From positions 4,774,018 through 4,838,017 of the forward strand of contig OZ024789.1 of NCBI GenBank assembly GCA_964017065.1: a stretch of 64,000 bases of DNA, in the 5' to 3' direction. Shown here piece after piece: positions 1 through 10,900 of this stretch. The DNA comes from Haliclona indistincta. Taxonomy: Eukaryota > Porifera > Demospongiae > Haplosclerida > Chalinidae. Position 1 is the first letter of the stretch. Each line of letters begins with the position of its first letter. The notes under the pieces were generated by a model. That model was not told where the DNA came from, made no database searches, and worked only from the letters and a program-made list of their open reading frames with translations. The position numbers and the translations under genes were made by a program.

Positions 1-146
1 GTTTTTAGGTCCTTTTGTTTAGTTTATCATTTTTTGTTTTATTTTTGTCTTTTTGTCTTTTTCCTTCTATTTACATCTCAGTGTGCTTCCTCTCTCTTGC
101 ATTTGTCTGTTATTTTGGCAATAGCTTTATAATAGAAATTTTGTAG
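1..146. other. T-rich flank, no gene seen
   Basis: This stretch is pyrimidine-rich (runs of T and CTTTTT) and I see no coding pattern. It lies just past the point where NLR-A loses similarity to its paralogues, so the LRR part of that gene has been replaced by unrelated sequence. Confidence 0.5.
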
Positions 147-1468
147 TTAGCATGAAATATTTAACTTGATTGTTATGCTGATTATTCGAAGATTTATTAA
201 ATTGCACAAAGATGGCTCTTGAGCTTCATAAAAGCAGTGCAACAAAGGAAGAACATCTTTGATACTTGATTTTTGTCGTGAATACGTTGATATGAAATCT
301 TGTATTGCTGGATTGGCAAGTCTAGTGAAGCCAGCACTGAAGTAATGTAGTACAGCTTGAAACCGAGAACTACCAAACATTTGTTCGAAAACGTGCAGTT
401 GTTTACTAGAATCCATGTGTGATATATGATAAGCAGCAAGGAGCTCTTGAACTGAGAGAAAAAGAAAGTTGTATGAGAGAGATTTGCTGAGTAGTGTGAG
501 TCCCTCGACAACCTGAAGGAGCCCCAAAGATGGTAGATCAGCTGGTAGGTGGACTAGTTTCAAATCAATTTTGTAAAACACTACTTTGTCCTGCATTACT
601 CCCTCATACGCAAGTAAACTAAGATTACTCAGTTCAGATTTGAGTTCATCAGGAAGATCATTGAATGAAAATACTACAGATGTATCACTTTCAGATTCAT
701 GCGTTTCTAGTTCTCGAGCAATGCAGCAGAGTATAAGATTATACAGAAAAGCTCATGGAGGGTGGTAGGTAGGGCTCCTTTCATTGTCAGGAATATGTGC
801 ACCAGTATTGCTACATGTATAGGTACATAGCAGTAACCTTCTATAACTGGGTGCTCTTCAAGATGCTGGACAAGCTTTTGAGTGTGAGTGCTGTTGCCAT
901 CCAAAGCTTTCTCAATGTACTCACGAATCTGGTGTTGAGTGAATCCCAGGATCTCTACTCGTCGATTAGCTATTTTAAGCAGATTTCCTGAGGACACTGG
1001 TCGAGAGGTGATAAGAACAGTACTTTGATGAAGAGAGAGCTTGTGTGGCTGTCGAATTATTGTTGATACTAGAGAGTTGTTCTGTAGATGAGATGGAAAT
1101 TCATCCCAACCATCAAAGATAAAAAGCACATTCTGTCCATCACAATCTTGTATCTGAGAAGCAAAAATTCTAGACATTTCTAAATTACGAGCTGGTAGAA
1201 TATCAGCCAAGGTAGTAGCATTCTGAATGGCTTGATCACGTAAATAAACAAGAACTACAAGGTTGAATTTGTCTAAAGAGTGAGGAAAATCACCTCGAGC
1301 CCATTTGTGGCATATATGGAGAGCAAGTGTGCTCTTTCCTCCTCCTGGGACTCCTTCAATGAGAAGTACTCTTGGTGGAGCAGGGGGTGGTAGCACAACC
1401 AGTGGCTGCATTGAATCTATTGTGAAGAGGTTGTTGAGATTCATTGGTTCTTTGTAACTCATTATCAT
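147..1468 (-). pseudogene. NLR-A: NACHT and post-NACHT part, truncated and frameshifted
   Basis: The larger reading frame (707-1468) carries a NACHT ATPase core: Walker A GVPGGGKST, Walker B LFIFDGWDEFP and the sensor segment LITSRPVSSG. Near 740 there is a 2-base TA expansion relative to NLR-B, C and D (GATTATACAG against GATTACAG), which moves the frame. The post-NACHT helical region continues in another frame (147-596) and similarity stops near 170, so all LRRs are lost. Upstream, similarity breaks exactly at the MSYKEP position, and the preceding segment resumes 2.5 kb away at 3976. This is the 3' half of one NLR locus whose 5' exons lie at 3977-4136, 5457-6052 and 7344-7368. It is not expected to make a functional receptor. 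Confidence 0.9.
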
Positions 1469-1474
1469 TGCCGA

Positions 1475-2413
1475 TCGGCAATGATATGTAGGGATGACCT
1501 CGAACTAAGATGGCGGCTACTCATGTGTAAAAATGAGTTTTTGAACATATCTCTACTGTTATACATTTCTACTGCATTTTAACTATCTCTGAAGGAATCT
1601 GAAGTGCGAGCGCTTGTAGGAAGTCTATGAAAGTCTCCGGGACTGCTTGCTTGACGACAAAAATCAAGATGGCGACTCTCAGGGAGACCGTTGCAGATCT
1701 TCGCTGTTTTAGCGCTTCTCGAGATTTCAGACATCTAGGATTGATCAGGCAATTGTTCTGAGCATGGAAATGCCTTTGGCGAAGCGGGCAGACGTTTCTA
1801 AAGTGGTGAACTGAAATCGCCGCCCACGCGAATTGTTCATCTTCTTTCTTCTTTCTTCTTCTTTCTTCTTTCGACGAGCCTAGCGCTGTCCTGAGTGAAC
1901 GAATCACTACCAAACCTGCACCATCGCATGTGTATATATCTGGGGTAGTGCACTTACTTCTTAGATAGGCATCAAACACTACCAGAAGCGAGTAATCCTT
2001 GAAAAACATGATTTTTTGACCGTTTTGGACTGTTAGAGCGACTCCATTTATTAACCCTCTAGTCGCTTCTGATAATTGACTCCGCCCACATCAGTTTTAA
2101 AACTGAGCTCTTTCTCTTGCTCTGGGCGCTTCAGCGCGCAAGCTAGAGCCTAGAGGTATGAACGTTTGTTTAAAGCAGTATACTATACCCTGGGTAACAC
2201 TGATCTGTCTATGCTGATATTATGAACCGGCCACGGCAAACGCGAACCGGACGACGCGTACCCGATCTAGCTAGCTAGGCTAGCCGAAGTTTCTTACACT
2301 ACCCGGCGTAAGCTGTACCCATAGGACCCCGTGCTGTTGACAATTGGACTTTGGTAAAAAGCTAGAAGCCTCTGTGATCGTGATATCGACATCAACATCA
2401 TGCAAGCCTTGGA
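1475..2413. mobile_element. Insertion in NLR-A, uncharacterised repeat
   Basis: This is the first part of a cluster of elements that separates two adjacent codons of NLR-A. It begins with a TGTAGGGATGAC-like end near 1487, followed by an AAGATGGCGGCTAC stretch also seen at the inner end of the element at 6091-7328, so the two are related. A TTCTTTC microsatellite lies at 1845-1872. A 146-codon open frame on the minus strand (1569-2009) has low-complexity, unconserved-looking content and I do not call it a gene. Confidence 0.5.
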
Positions 2414-2866
2414 CTAGTCAGGCGTGGCCTGTCTAATCGCATACTGGATATAGTCAGGGGACACTAGTATACCTGAGTTGTCGCGCTGGAATGCAATTAT
2501 TACAGAATGATATTGATGAATCACGTGTTATTATTAATAACCACGTTGTAATAACCATACCGTGGCCTGGTTATAAAAGCAGCAGATCTCTAAATACGAT
2601 GGCTAGTGCAGTGATTTGCGTAGCGTGTGGAGGCAGACTGCTGCGCTGCAGCTCGGATTTGAGCGGGTTGAGCGACTGACACGACTGACATGGTCAAAGA
2701 AACAGTAAGGAAACGTGGTTTATAAAGTTACCGCCTACCGGACATGACGCGATGCAATGATGCAATCTGATTGGATTGCACGATTTCATGCAAAGTGTAC
2801 AACTTAGGTATACTAGTGTCCCCTGACTATATCCAGTATGCGATTAGACAGGCCACGCCTGACTAG
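2414..2866. mobile_element. MITE with ~67-bp inverted repeats and 7-9 bp target duplication
   Basis: The ends are inverted repeats starting CTAGTCAGGCGTGGCCTGTC and agreeing over about 67 bp with one mismatch. CCTTGGA flanks both sides (2407-2413 and 2867-2873). If the element is taken one base in from each end, the flanks share nine bases, GCCTTGGAC. Long inverted repeats with a target duplication near 9 bp fit a non-autonomous Mutator-like element; 8 bp would fit hAT. The interior has no transposase. Confidence 0.85.
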
Positions 2867-3187
2867 CCTTGGACCGTCGTGATCATCATACTGTGTTCCA
2901 CTGAGTTGTTAGTGTTAGTCTCTTCTTCATCCATTACAGTTGTAAGAAATATCATGTTGTCAACTCAAACTCTCTAACTAATTTAAACCTTTTCATTATT
3001 CTTGCACGTGATTGCCGATAATAACATTCCATGTTCCTTGACTCTCTGTCTAGATAGAGGCTATGCACCTTCTGATCTACTAGACTAGTATACCTGCTGC
3101 TCACAGAGTTGTAAAAATGAAATAAAAGCTAGCATAGAATACAGCTAATAAATTCAAACTGATAGTGATAAAAAAAGTAACAGGAAC
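2867..3187. other. Inter-element sequence, no gene seen
   Basis: This is AT-rich sequence between the MITE and the foldback element, still inside the NLR-A insertion cluster. I see no coding signal. Confidence 0.4.
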
Positions 3188-3975
3188 AAGTAAAGTAAAA
3201 AAGTTTTAATAAAAAAACTAAAAAGTGTAGGGATGACACTTGCAAAAGTAAAGGAACAAGATGGTATGATGCTTGCAAAAGTAAAGGAACAAGATGGGAT
3301 GCTGCTTGCAAAAGTAAAGAACAAGATGGGATGATGCTTGCAAAAGTAAAGGAACAAGATGGGATGATGCTTGCAAAAGTAAAGGAACAAGATGGGATGA
3401 TGCTTGCAAATGTAAAAGTCCCAAGTATCCCTACATCAGCGGCTTGAAGGAGGACGCAGTCCGATGAAGTAATTGACGGTTGTAAATAACTATACTGAGG
3501 TATCTGTGTTTAGGAGGACGCAGTCCGATGAAGTAGTTGACAGTTGTAAATAACTAGATGTGTCTGTGTTTTGGAGGACGCAGTCCGATGAAGTAATTGA
3601 CGGTTGTAAATAACTAGAGGTATCTGTGTTTGGAGGACGCAGTCCGATGAAGTAATTGACGGTTGTAAAAGGTATAGGAAGAGGATTCCGCATCTGTCAG
3701 TTGCACGTCATCGCAGCAAGCCGCTGATGTAGGGATACTTGGGACTTTTACATTTGCAAGCATCATCCCATCTTGTTCCTTTACTTTTGCAAGCATCATC
3801 CCATCTTGTTCCTTTACTTTTGCAAGCATCATCCCATCTTGTTCTTTACTTTTGCAAGCAGCATCCCATCTTGTTCCTTTACTTTTGCAAGCATCATACC
3901 ATCTTGTTCCTTTACTTTTGCAAGTGTCATCCCTACACTTTTTAGTTTTTTTATTAAAACTTTTTTACTTTACTT
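3188..3975. mobile_element. Foldback element with 259-bp arms and two minisatellites
   Basis: Two arms of equal length (3188-3446 and 3717-3975) are near-perfect inverted copies. Each arm contains about six copies of a 33-bp unit containing AAGGAACAAGATGGGATGAT. The loop (3447-3690) carries four copies of a roughly 62-bp unit containing GGAGGACGCAGTCCGATGAA. The right arm abuts NLR-A coding sequence directly, so the element sits in the linker/NACHT junction of that gene. Open frames across the arms are products of the tandem repeats, not genes. Confidence 0.88.
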
Positions 3976-3976
3976 T

Positions 3977-4136
3977 GATAGTTTCTATTCTCCCTTGCTG
4001 TGCCAGTCTGACCATTTCTTCCTCTCTGTCTCCACGTCGTAGTTCCCATTCATTACCAATCAGTGCTAGCTGGACAAATTCACATCGTTGGAGGTGACTC
4101 CAATGTTGGGAGGTGTGGCTCTGAGACATAGATGTG
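3977..4136 (-). pseudogene. NLR-A: linker fragment before NACHT
   Basis: The minus strand encodes TSMSQSHTSQHWSHLQRCEF and continues through RRGDREEEMVRLAQQGRIET, matching the region just before NACHT in NLR-B, C and D. Insertions bound it on both sides: the foldback element on the left and the 1.3-kb element at 4137-5456 on the right. It is an isolated part of the broken NLR-A exon 3. Confidence 0.9.
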
Positions 4137-5060
4137 AAGAAAATTAAAAGGATTTCTATCGAAATCAAAAGGATGTAGGGTTGTGAAATCTACCACTGGT
4201 CAACAATGTAAACTAACAAGGAACAAGCATGGAATGGTAACACGATTGACTTGCTAACAGACCATAGATCCCTACATCAGTGGCTGCTGTAGTTGACTAT
4301 AGCTAGTTCAGCTTAGCTTGTTGCTGTTGACTGACACCTGACGTGCATTCAGCTTGTGACAGCTTATGTACAGCCACTGATGTAGGGATCTATGGTCTGT
4401 TAGCAAGTCAATCGTGTTACCATTCCATGCTTGTTCCTTGTTAGTTTACATTGTTGACCAGTGGTAGATTTCACAACCCTACATCCTTTTGATTTCGATA
4501 GAAATCTTTTTAATTTTCTTGTTTGTGTCCTTTTTTCTTTTTCAGTGAAGTACAGTTCAATATCATGCAATTACTGTGCCATCTTTGTTTCCACCATTGG
4601 TTTGGTTTTCCTGTTGTTGATGGCTTTTCTTTATTATTAAAAATTTTAAACTTGTAGCTAAAATTAATAATTGTTATGCTGTAGATATCAGCTCGCCTAT
4701 GCATGCATGAATACAGTGCATACGAGCCCCGCCCTCACTGGTTTACGGCGGTTATAATTATCTGGCAAGGCAGAATGGTGATTCTGCGCTTGCTAGCTTA
4801 CCGTTCTTCGAAGACTCCAGACAAATATGTGTTCTCCGTGATCTATGATACTCAAGCTTGTGCTTGGTCACGTGCGCTAACCACAGCTTGGTCACGTGCG
4901 TATTGCGCAATCACTATAATTATTAATGGGGTCTAACACTTAGCTGACAATGGATCACGATGGAGAAATCGCGGAATTTATATCGCCGTTTCGCTAAAAA
5001 CTAAGTTCAAAAGGCACATGCCAGGAGAATTTCACGACTGTTCGTGGGTGTTTTGGTCCA

Positions 5061-5091
<31 letters not shown>

Positions 5092-5158
5092 GAAGGAAGG
5101 AAGGAAGGAAGGAAGGAAGAAAGGAAGGAAGGAAGGAAGGAAGGAAGGAAGGAAGGAA

Positions 5159-5204
<46 letters not shown>

Positions 5205-5456
5205 AGAAAGAAGAAAACGAAGATGACGAAACTCGATTTTCACCGTTTCCAGGTTCGTCACTTTAGTAACAATCTCGAGCAATCTCCTTGCTACTGTAAG
5301 ATGGGGCAACGCCAGATAGCAGATTTAAGTGTCTTTGGACGTATAAAATTCATCACCAGGCAAAATATCAGCGTTTGAACGCTAATACATTGTATGTAGC
5401 CGTCATCTTGTTTTCTCGTTCAACCCTACATAGGGAGACACTACCGTGTCTCCCTA
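4137..5456. mobile_element. Composite element L, inserted in NLR-A exon 3
   Basis: This block interrupts NLR-A between GATGTG and AATCCTCTGAG, which are joined through TATA in NLR-B. It is an inverted, diverged copy of element R (6091-7328). The outer end is itself a foldback (4137-4520; arms about 140 bp ending in TTAAAAAGATTTCTATCGAA-type sequence). The middle holds a long GAAA/GGAA microsatellite (5060-5215) and the inner end has a small hairpin around GGGAGACACGG. No transposase is encoded, so the family cannot be named. Confidence 0.8.
5060..5215. repeat. GAAA/GGAA microsatellite
   Basis: An uninterrupted purine tract of GAAA then GGAA then GAAA tetranucleotides. The partner copy in element R (about 6316-6347) is only a short TTTC/TTC tract on the opposite strand, so the repeat has expanded here since the two elements diverged. 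The long open frames over it are artefacts. Confidence 0.97.
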
Positions 5457-6052
5457 ATAATCCTCTGAGATAAGATGCATAAGAGTTGAAAGGAATAGAA
5501 TCTTGAATTTCTTGTTCAGTTCCTTGAGATGCTGTTAAAGAATCCGAGGGTGACAAGCAGGCAGAATTTTGGGTAGTTGCTTGAAGGACAGGCAGTTGTA
5601 CAGAAGAACAATCGTGTGTAGCAGTTACTGGTTCTGTTGCTTGTGGTGCAATTGGAAAATCTGTATCATTAAGCGATAAACATTTGCTTATGCCAGGCTT
5701 ATGCACAATTTAATTTAGCATGCAAACATACCTTGTTCAACTATTGTTTTTCTGATGAGCTCAGCAAGTGCACCCAGTTCAGACTGTCTGAGACACTCTA
5801 TCAAGTGTTGATATGTACAAGTAAGTGCATCACTTTCCAGCCATTTCTGGAGGACAGCTTCTGTGACACTCTCAGCACCATCGTGAATGTGGTTCCTCTT
5901 GAGCAGATCAACCATTGTTCCATTCTCGTCTTTTAGGAGATATATTCCAAACTTTTTGTATTTACCAGCAGCAATCGTTTTAATGACTCTCAGTGGTTTA
6001 TCATCAGCTCCTTTCATTTCCATAAGATCCAGTAGTGTAGGTAGCTGATGAC
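5457..6052 (-). pseudogene. NLR-A: Death-domain exon and start of linker exon
   Basis: Exon 2 (6052-5732, 321 nt, the same length as in NLR-C) encodes a Death-fold domain with the signature QHLIECLRQSELGALAELI near its end. It closes with donor CAAG|GTATG. The acceptor of exon 3 is ACAG at 5661-5664, giving a 71-nt intron, longer than the 50 nt in the paralogues. The linker (DFPIAPQATEPVTATHD) runs to 5457 where element L interrupts it. The upstream acceptor is TTCTGCAG at 6053-6060. The Death exon is open but is cut off from the NACHT half by insertions. Confidence 0.88.
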
Positions 6053-6090
6053 CTGCAGAATATCAACAAGCAAGTGGTTTGACTACTATG

Positions 6091-7328
6091 TATTAGGGAG
6101 ACACTAGGGATGAACGAGAAAACAAGATGGCGGCTACATACAATGTATTAGCGTTCAAGCGCTGATATTTCGCCTGGTGTTGAATAGACGTCTTTAGACA
6201 CTTAGATCTGCTCTCTAGCGTTGCCCCATCTTACAGTAGCAAGGAGATTGCTCGAAATTGTCACTAAAGTGACGAACCTGGAAACGGTGAAAATCGAGTT
6301 TCGTCATCTTCGTTTTCTTCTTTCTTTCTTCTTCTTCTTTCTTTCTTCCACTCGCCTAGCGCCTTTACGCGAGCAGTGTCGAGACCAATACATCCACGAA
6401 CAGTCGTGAAATTCTCCTGGCATGTGCCTTTTGAGCTTTGTTTTTAGCGTAACGGCGATCTAAGTTCCGCGATTTCTCGATCGTGATCCATTGTCAGCTT
6501 AGTGTTAGACGCCATTATTGTGATTGCGCAATACGCACGTGACCAATTAGCAATGGGTAGTGCACGTGACCAAGCAGCTAAAGTATCGCTGCCCCGTGTG
6601 GATGATTGGATCACTATCACGGAGAACACACACCCGGCATTTGTCTGGAGTCTTCGAAGAACGGTAAGCTCGTGTAGGATCGCCATTCTGCACTTGCCAG
6701 ATAGTCATAACCGCCGTGTAGATCTACAAACAAGTGTGGGCGGGGCTCGTATGCACTGCATGCATGCGTAGGCGACTAGGCAGACCTGATACTAGGCAGA
6801 CCTGATATATGATTTTAGCTACAAGTTTAAGAAGAGCCATCAACAACAGGAATACTAAACTAATGGTGGAAACAAAGACTTCTCCGTACATGCATGATAT
6901 TGAACTGCACTTCACTAAAAAGAAAAAAGACACAAACAAGAAATTAAAAAGATTTCTATCGAAATCAAAAGGATGTAGTGATGAAGAAATCTACCACTGG
7001 TTCACAATGTAAACCAACAAGGAACAAGCATAGAATGGTAACACGATTGAATTGCTAACAGACCATAGATCCCTACATCTGTGGCTGTACATAAGATCAA
7101 TATTTTGTCACAAGCTGAATTCTATTCAAAGTGTCAGTCAACAGTAAATAGCTTAACTAGCTATAGTCTGGCCACAGCAGCCACTGATGTAGGGATCTAT
7201 GGTCTGTTAGCAAGTCAATCGTGTTACCATTCTATGCTTGTTCCTTGTTGGTTTACATTGTGAACCAGTGGTAGATTTCTTCATCACTACATCCTTTTGA
7301 TTTCGATAGAAATCTTTTTAATTTCTTG
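6091..7328. mobile_element. Composite element R, inserted in NLR-A intron 1
   Basis: This lies in the intron between the 25-nt first exon and the Death exon: intron sequence identical to that of NLR-C stops at GACTACTAT and resumes at TATAGAGTAGC. It is an inverted homologue of element L over about 1.2 kb. The outer end is a foldback at 6937-7328 matching the one at 4137-4520. No transposase is visible. Confidence 0.8.
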
Positions 7329-7343
7329 TATAGAGTAGCTCAC

Positions 7344-7368
7344 CCATCAAATTGGTGTCTCCAGCCAT
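7344..7368 (-). pseudogene. NLR-A: 25-nt first exon
   Basis: The minus strand reads ATGGCTGGAGACACC and ends with donor ATGG|GTGAGC, encoding MAGDTNLM plus one base. The same exon occurs at 20274-20298 in NLR-C. Reading phase agrees with the Death exon acceptor at 6052. About 290 bp upstream (7369-7660) are strongly similar to the sequence upstream of NLR-C, so this is probably the conserved promoter and 5' UTR. Confidence 0.8.
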
Positions 7369-7995
7369 TGTCGGTCACACCTTAGAGTGCTGTTTACACA
7401 CTTGTAACCATGGAAATCAACGTTAACTATAGTTTTAAGTTATGAGTCTTTTGAATACATTTTGTGTATCTCATTATCTTAGTTAGCTACATCAAGTGCT
7501 TTGGTGAACTGTCATGCAGATACTGTAGATACATGTCTGTTTTTCCTGAAAAATGTTTACTTATTTGCTGCTCAAGTCACGTATTAAACTAGTGTATACA
7601 GAATCTCTCTCAGAACATTAATTTTTTGAGAAAACTTACAACCACATAAATACATTCTTTTCATCTCTCTGCCATTCATTCTTGAAGCCAACCTACCATG
7701 TTGCAACTTGGGATATTTTTTGAGCAATTTTCATCTTTCTGTTAAAATTTCACTAACCACACAAAAGTCGCTAACAAAAAATAGTACTACAATCAGCTGA
7801 CTATAATTATAATTTTTCTTGTATATTTAATCTTTGTAGTATCGTGGGTTCACAAAGGCTGGTTCATAGCTAATGACTACACAAATTAAGTGTAAAACAT
7901 GCAACAGACAACTAAGAATGTTAAGTGCATAGTTCTGTCCAACAAATTTCACTGACACTGAAGTGTGCAATGTCACTAATAATACTATCAATTTA
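7369..7995. promoter_or_regulatory. Conserved NLR upstream block, then NLR-B 3' flank
   Basis: The first ~290 bp match 20299-20610 upstream of NLR-C almost base for base, including segments such as CATGTCTGTTTTTCCTGAAA. Conservation of non-coding sequence next to the start codon suggests the NLR promoter, although recent duplication alone could explain it. The remainder (7660-7995) is AT-rich 3' flank of NLR-B with no gene. Confidence 0.5.
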
Positions 7996-10900
7996 TCAAT
8001 GAATCAATTTTAAAGTGTCATTCCTCCATAAATCCTCCATTCTCGTGTAGTCTCCAATAATATCATTAAAACGAATTTCGAGAGTTAATTGTAGTGAACG
8101 ATTAGAACTGTATGCTCGGGCAATGTACTCTGCTCCATTATCAGTTATTCCTGTGTTGCTAAGATTCAAATAGACTAGTGTTGTATTGTGTTGAAGACCT
8201 TCACCGAGACAGTAAGCCCCTTCATCGCAGAGTGGATTAAACGATAGATCAAGGTGTTTGAGATGCTTGTTTTGTTGTAGCATGGTAGAAAGTGCCTTAG
8301 CTAGAGGAGTGTCCTTTGTAACTTCAAGTTTTATGCTGCTAAGATTCAAGTAGACTAATGTGGTATTGTTCAGAAGACCTTGAAAGACACAGCTTGCATT
8401 TTGAAATTCCCAATTGTTTGATAGATCAAGGTGTGTCAGTGTTTTGTTGACTTGAAGCATTGTAGTGAGTGCCTGAGAAATCTCTTCTGTAGCTACAAGT
8501 TCTGTATTACTGAGATTTAATTGAACTAAAGTGGTATTGCACTGAAGAATTTCAAAAATAAACCAAGTTCCTAAGACAAAAAGTTCAAAATTGTTCGATA
8601 GATCAAGATGTGCAAGTGTGTTGTTGACTTGAAGCATTGTAGTGAGTGCCTGAGCAGTATTCTTTGTCATTTTAAGTCCTATGCAACTAAGATTTAAATC
8701 AACTAGTGTATTATTGTGCTGTAGACCTTGAAATATACAGTAAGCTCCTTGGTCAAGGAAGTTTGAATTATGTGATAGATCAAGGTGTGTCAGTGTCTTG
8801 TTGACTTGAAGCATTGTAGTGAGTGCCTGAGCAACATCCTCTGTAGCTAAAAGTCTCGTTTCTCTAAGATTCAAGTGAGTTAATTTTTTGTTGTGCTGTA
8901 CTCCTTGAAAAATGCAACAAACAAAGCCTCTTGTTCCTGACAGATTGAAGTGTGTTAAAGAATTGTTAATTTCAAACATATTTTTGATAACTTGGAAATC
9001 TTCACATGTGTATTCGTATTCTGGTCCTAGATGCATAATTGTCAGTGAGGTAAAATAACTGTTAGATTGCAATGCTTTTGCAAAAGATTTAGTATCCATG
9101 GTTTTTATCATTACCTTTAATACAGCTGATGAATGTTCTAAGAATGATGCTATCAAGCTTGTTTTTTCGATGATATTTGTAGCCTCCCTGGAAAAGACAA
9201 TTTCTATTTCTAATCTGGCAGCACAAGCTGAGATTGTTCGATACTTTGAGAGTTCAAGCAATAACAACCTTAATCTGTGATCATCAATCTCTCCAGCTAT
9301 CTCGAGTTGTACATTTGATGTATCAGATGAAGGTACAGACAGTAGTGAGGTTATATAATAACCAATAGCCAAGTAGTCCACTGGGTTTAAGTGAGAATTT
9401 AAACTAATTATTCGAAAATTTACTAAATTGCTCAAAGATTGATCTTGTGCTTCATAAAAGCAGTTCAATAAAGGAAAAAGACCATTAATACTTGATTCTT
9501 GTTTTGAATAAGAAGAGATGAAGTCTCGTATTGGTGGACTGGTTAGCTTAGTGAAGCCACTATAATAATGTAGTACAGCTTGAAACCGAGAGCCACCAAA
9601 CATGCGTTTGAATACTTTCAATTGTTCACTAGAATCCATGTGTGATATATGATAAGCAGCAAGGAGCTCTTGAACTGAGAGATGAAGAAAATTGTAAGAA
9701 AGAGATTTGCTGACAAGTGTGAGTCCCTCAACAACCTGAAGGAGCCCCAAAGATGGTAGATCAGCTGGTAGGTTGGCTAGTTTTAAATCCCTTTCATAAA
9801 ACACTACTTTATCCTGCATTACTCCCTCATACGCAAGTAAACTAAGATTACTCAGTTTAGATTTGAGTTCATCAGGAAGATCATCCAAAGAACAAGATAC
9901 AAAACTTTCAGATTCATGTGTTTTTAGTTCTCGTGCAATGCAGCAGAGTACAAGTTTACAGAAGAGATCATGGAGGGTGGTAGGTAGGGCTTCCTTCAAT
10001 GTCAGGAATATGTGCACCAGCATTGCTACATGTAGAGGTACATAGCAGTAACCTTCTATAACTGGGTGCTCTTCAAGATGCTGGACAAGCTTCTGAATAC
10101 GAGTGCTGTTACCATCCAAAGCTTTCTCAATGTACTCATGAATCTGGTGTTGAGTAAATCCCAGGATCTCTACTTGTCGATCAGCTATGTGGAGCAAGTT
10201 TCCTGAGGACACTGGTCGAGAGGTGATAAGAACAGTGCTTTGATGAAGAGAGAGTTTGTGTGGCTGTCGAATTATTGTTGATACTAGAGAGTTGGTCTGT
10301 AGATGAGATGGAAATTCATCCCATCCATCAAAGACAAACAGCACATTCCGTCCATCACAATCTTGTATCTGAGAAGCAAAAATTTGAGACATTTCTAAAG
10401 TACGAGCTGGTAGTATATCAGCCAAGGTAGTAGCATTCTGAACGGCTTGATCTCGTAAATAAACAAGAACCACTACTTCAAACCTGTCGATGAAGGAAGC
10501 ATATTGTGCCCACTGGTTACAAAAATGGAGAGCAAGTGTGCTCTTTCCTCCTCCTGGGGCTCCTTCAATGAGAAGTACTCTTGGATAAGGAGGAGGTGGT
10601 GGTAGTACCACTAGTGGCTGCTCCTGTGGTACTTGCTGTTGGAATAGGTTTTCAAAATTGATTGGCTCCTTGTAACTCATGATAGTTTCTATTCTTCCTT
10701 GCTGTGCTAGTCTGACCATTTCCTCCTCTCTGTCTCCACGTCGTTGTCCCTCATTACTAATCATTGCTAGCTGGACAAATTCACATCGTGGGAGGTGACT
10801 CCAATGTTGGGAGGTGTGGCTCTGAGACATAGATGTGTATAATTCTCTGAGATAAGATGTATAAGAGCTGAAAGGAATAGAATCTTGAATTGCTTGTTCA

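Noticed and set aside
1569..2009. 146-codon minus-strand frame
   Set aside because: Low-complexity, no domain, inside a repeat insertion; no start context or splice support.
3188..3690. CRISPR-like regular repeats
   Set aside because: Units are contiguous tandem copies without unique spacers, in a eukaryotic genome; minisatellite.
3129..3945. Mirror-image open frames with LVPLLLQASSH repeats
   Set aside because: They arise from the 33-bp minisatellite in both arms of a foldback element.
5007..5309. Poly-Lys/Arg/Glu or poly-Ser/Phe/Leu open frames
   Set aside because: They translate the GAAA/GGAA microsatellite.
3188..7328. Assembly artefact as the cause of the inverted repeats
   Set aside because: The arms differ by many substitutions and indels and each element is bounded by breaks in NLR sequence, so they look like real insertions; long reads would settle it.
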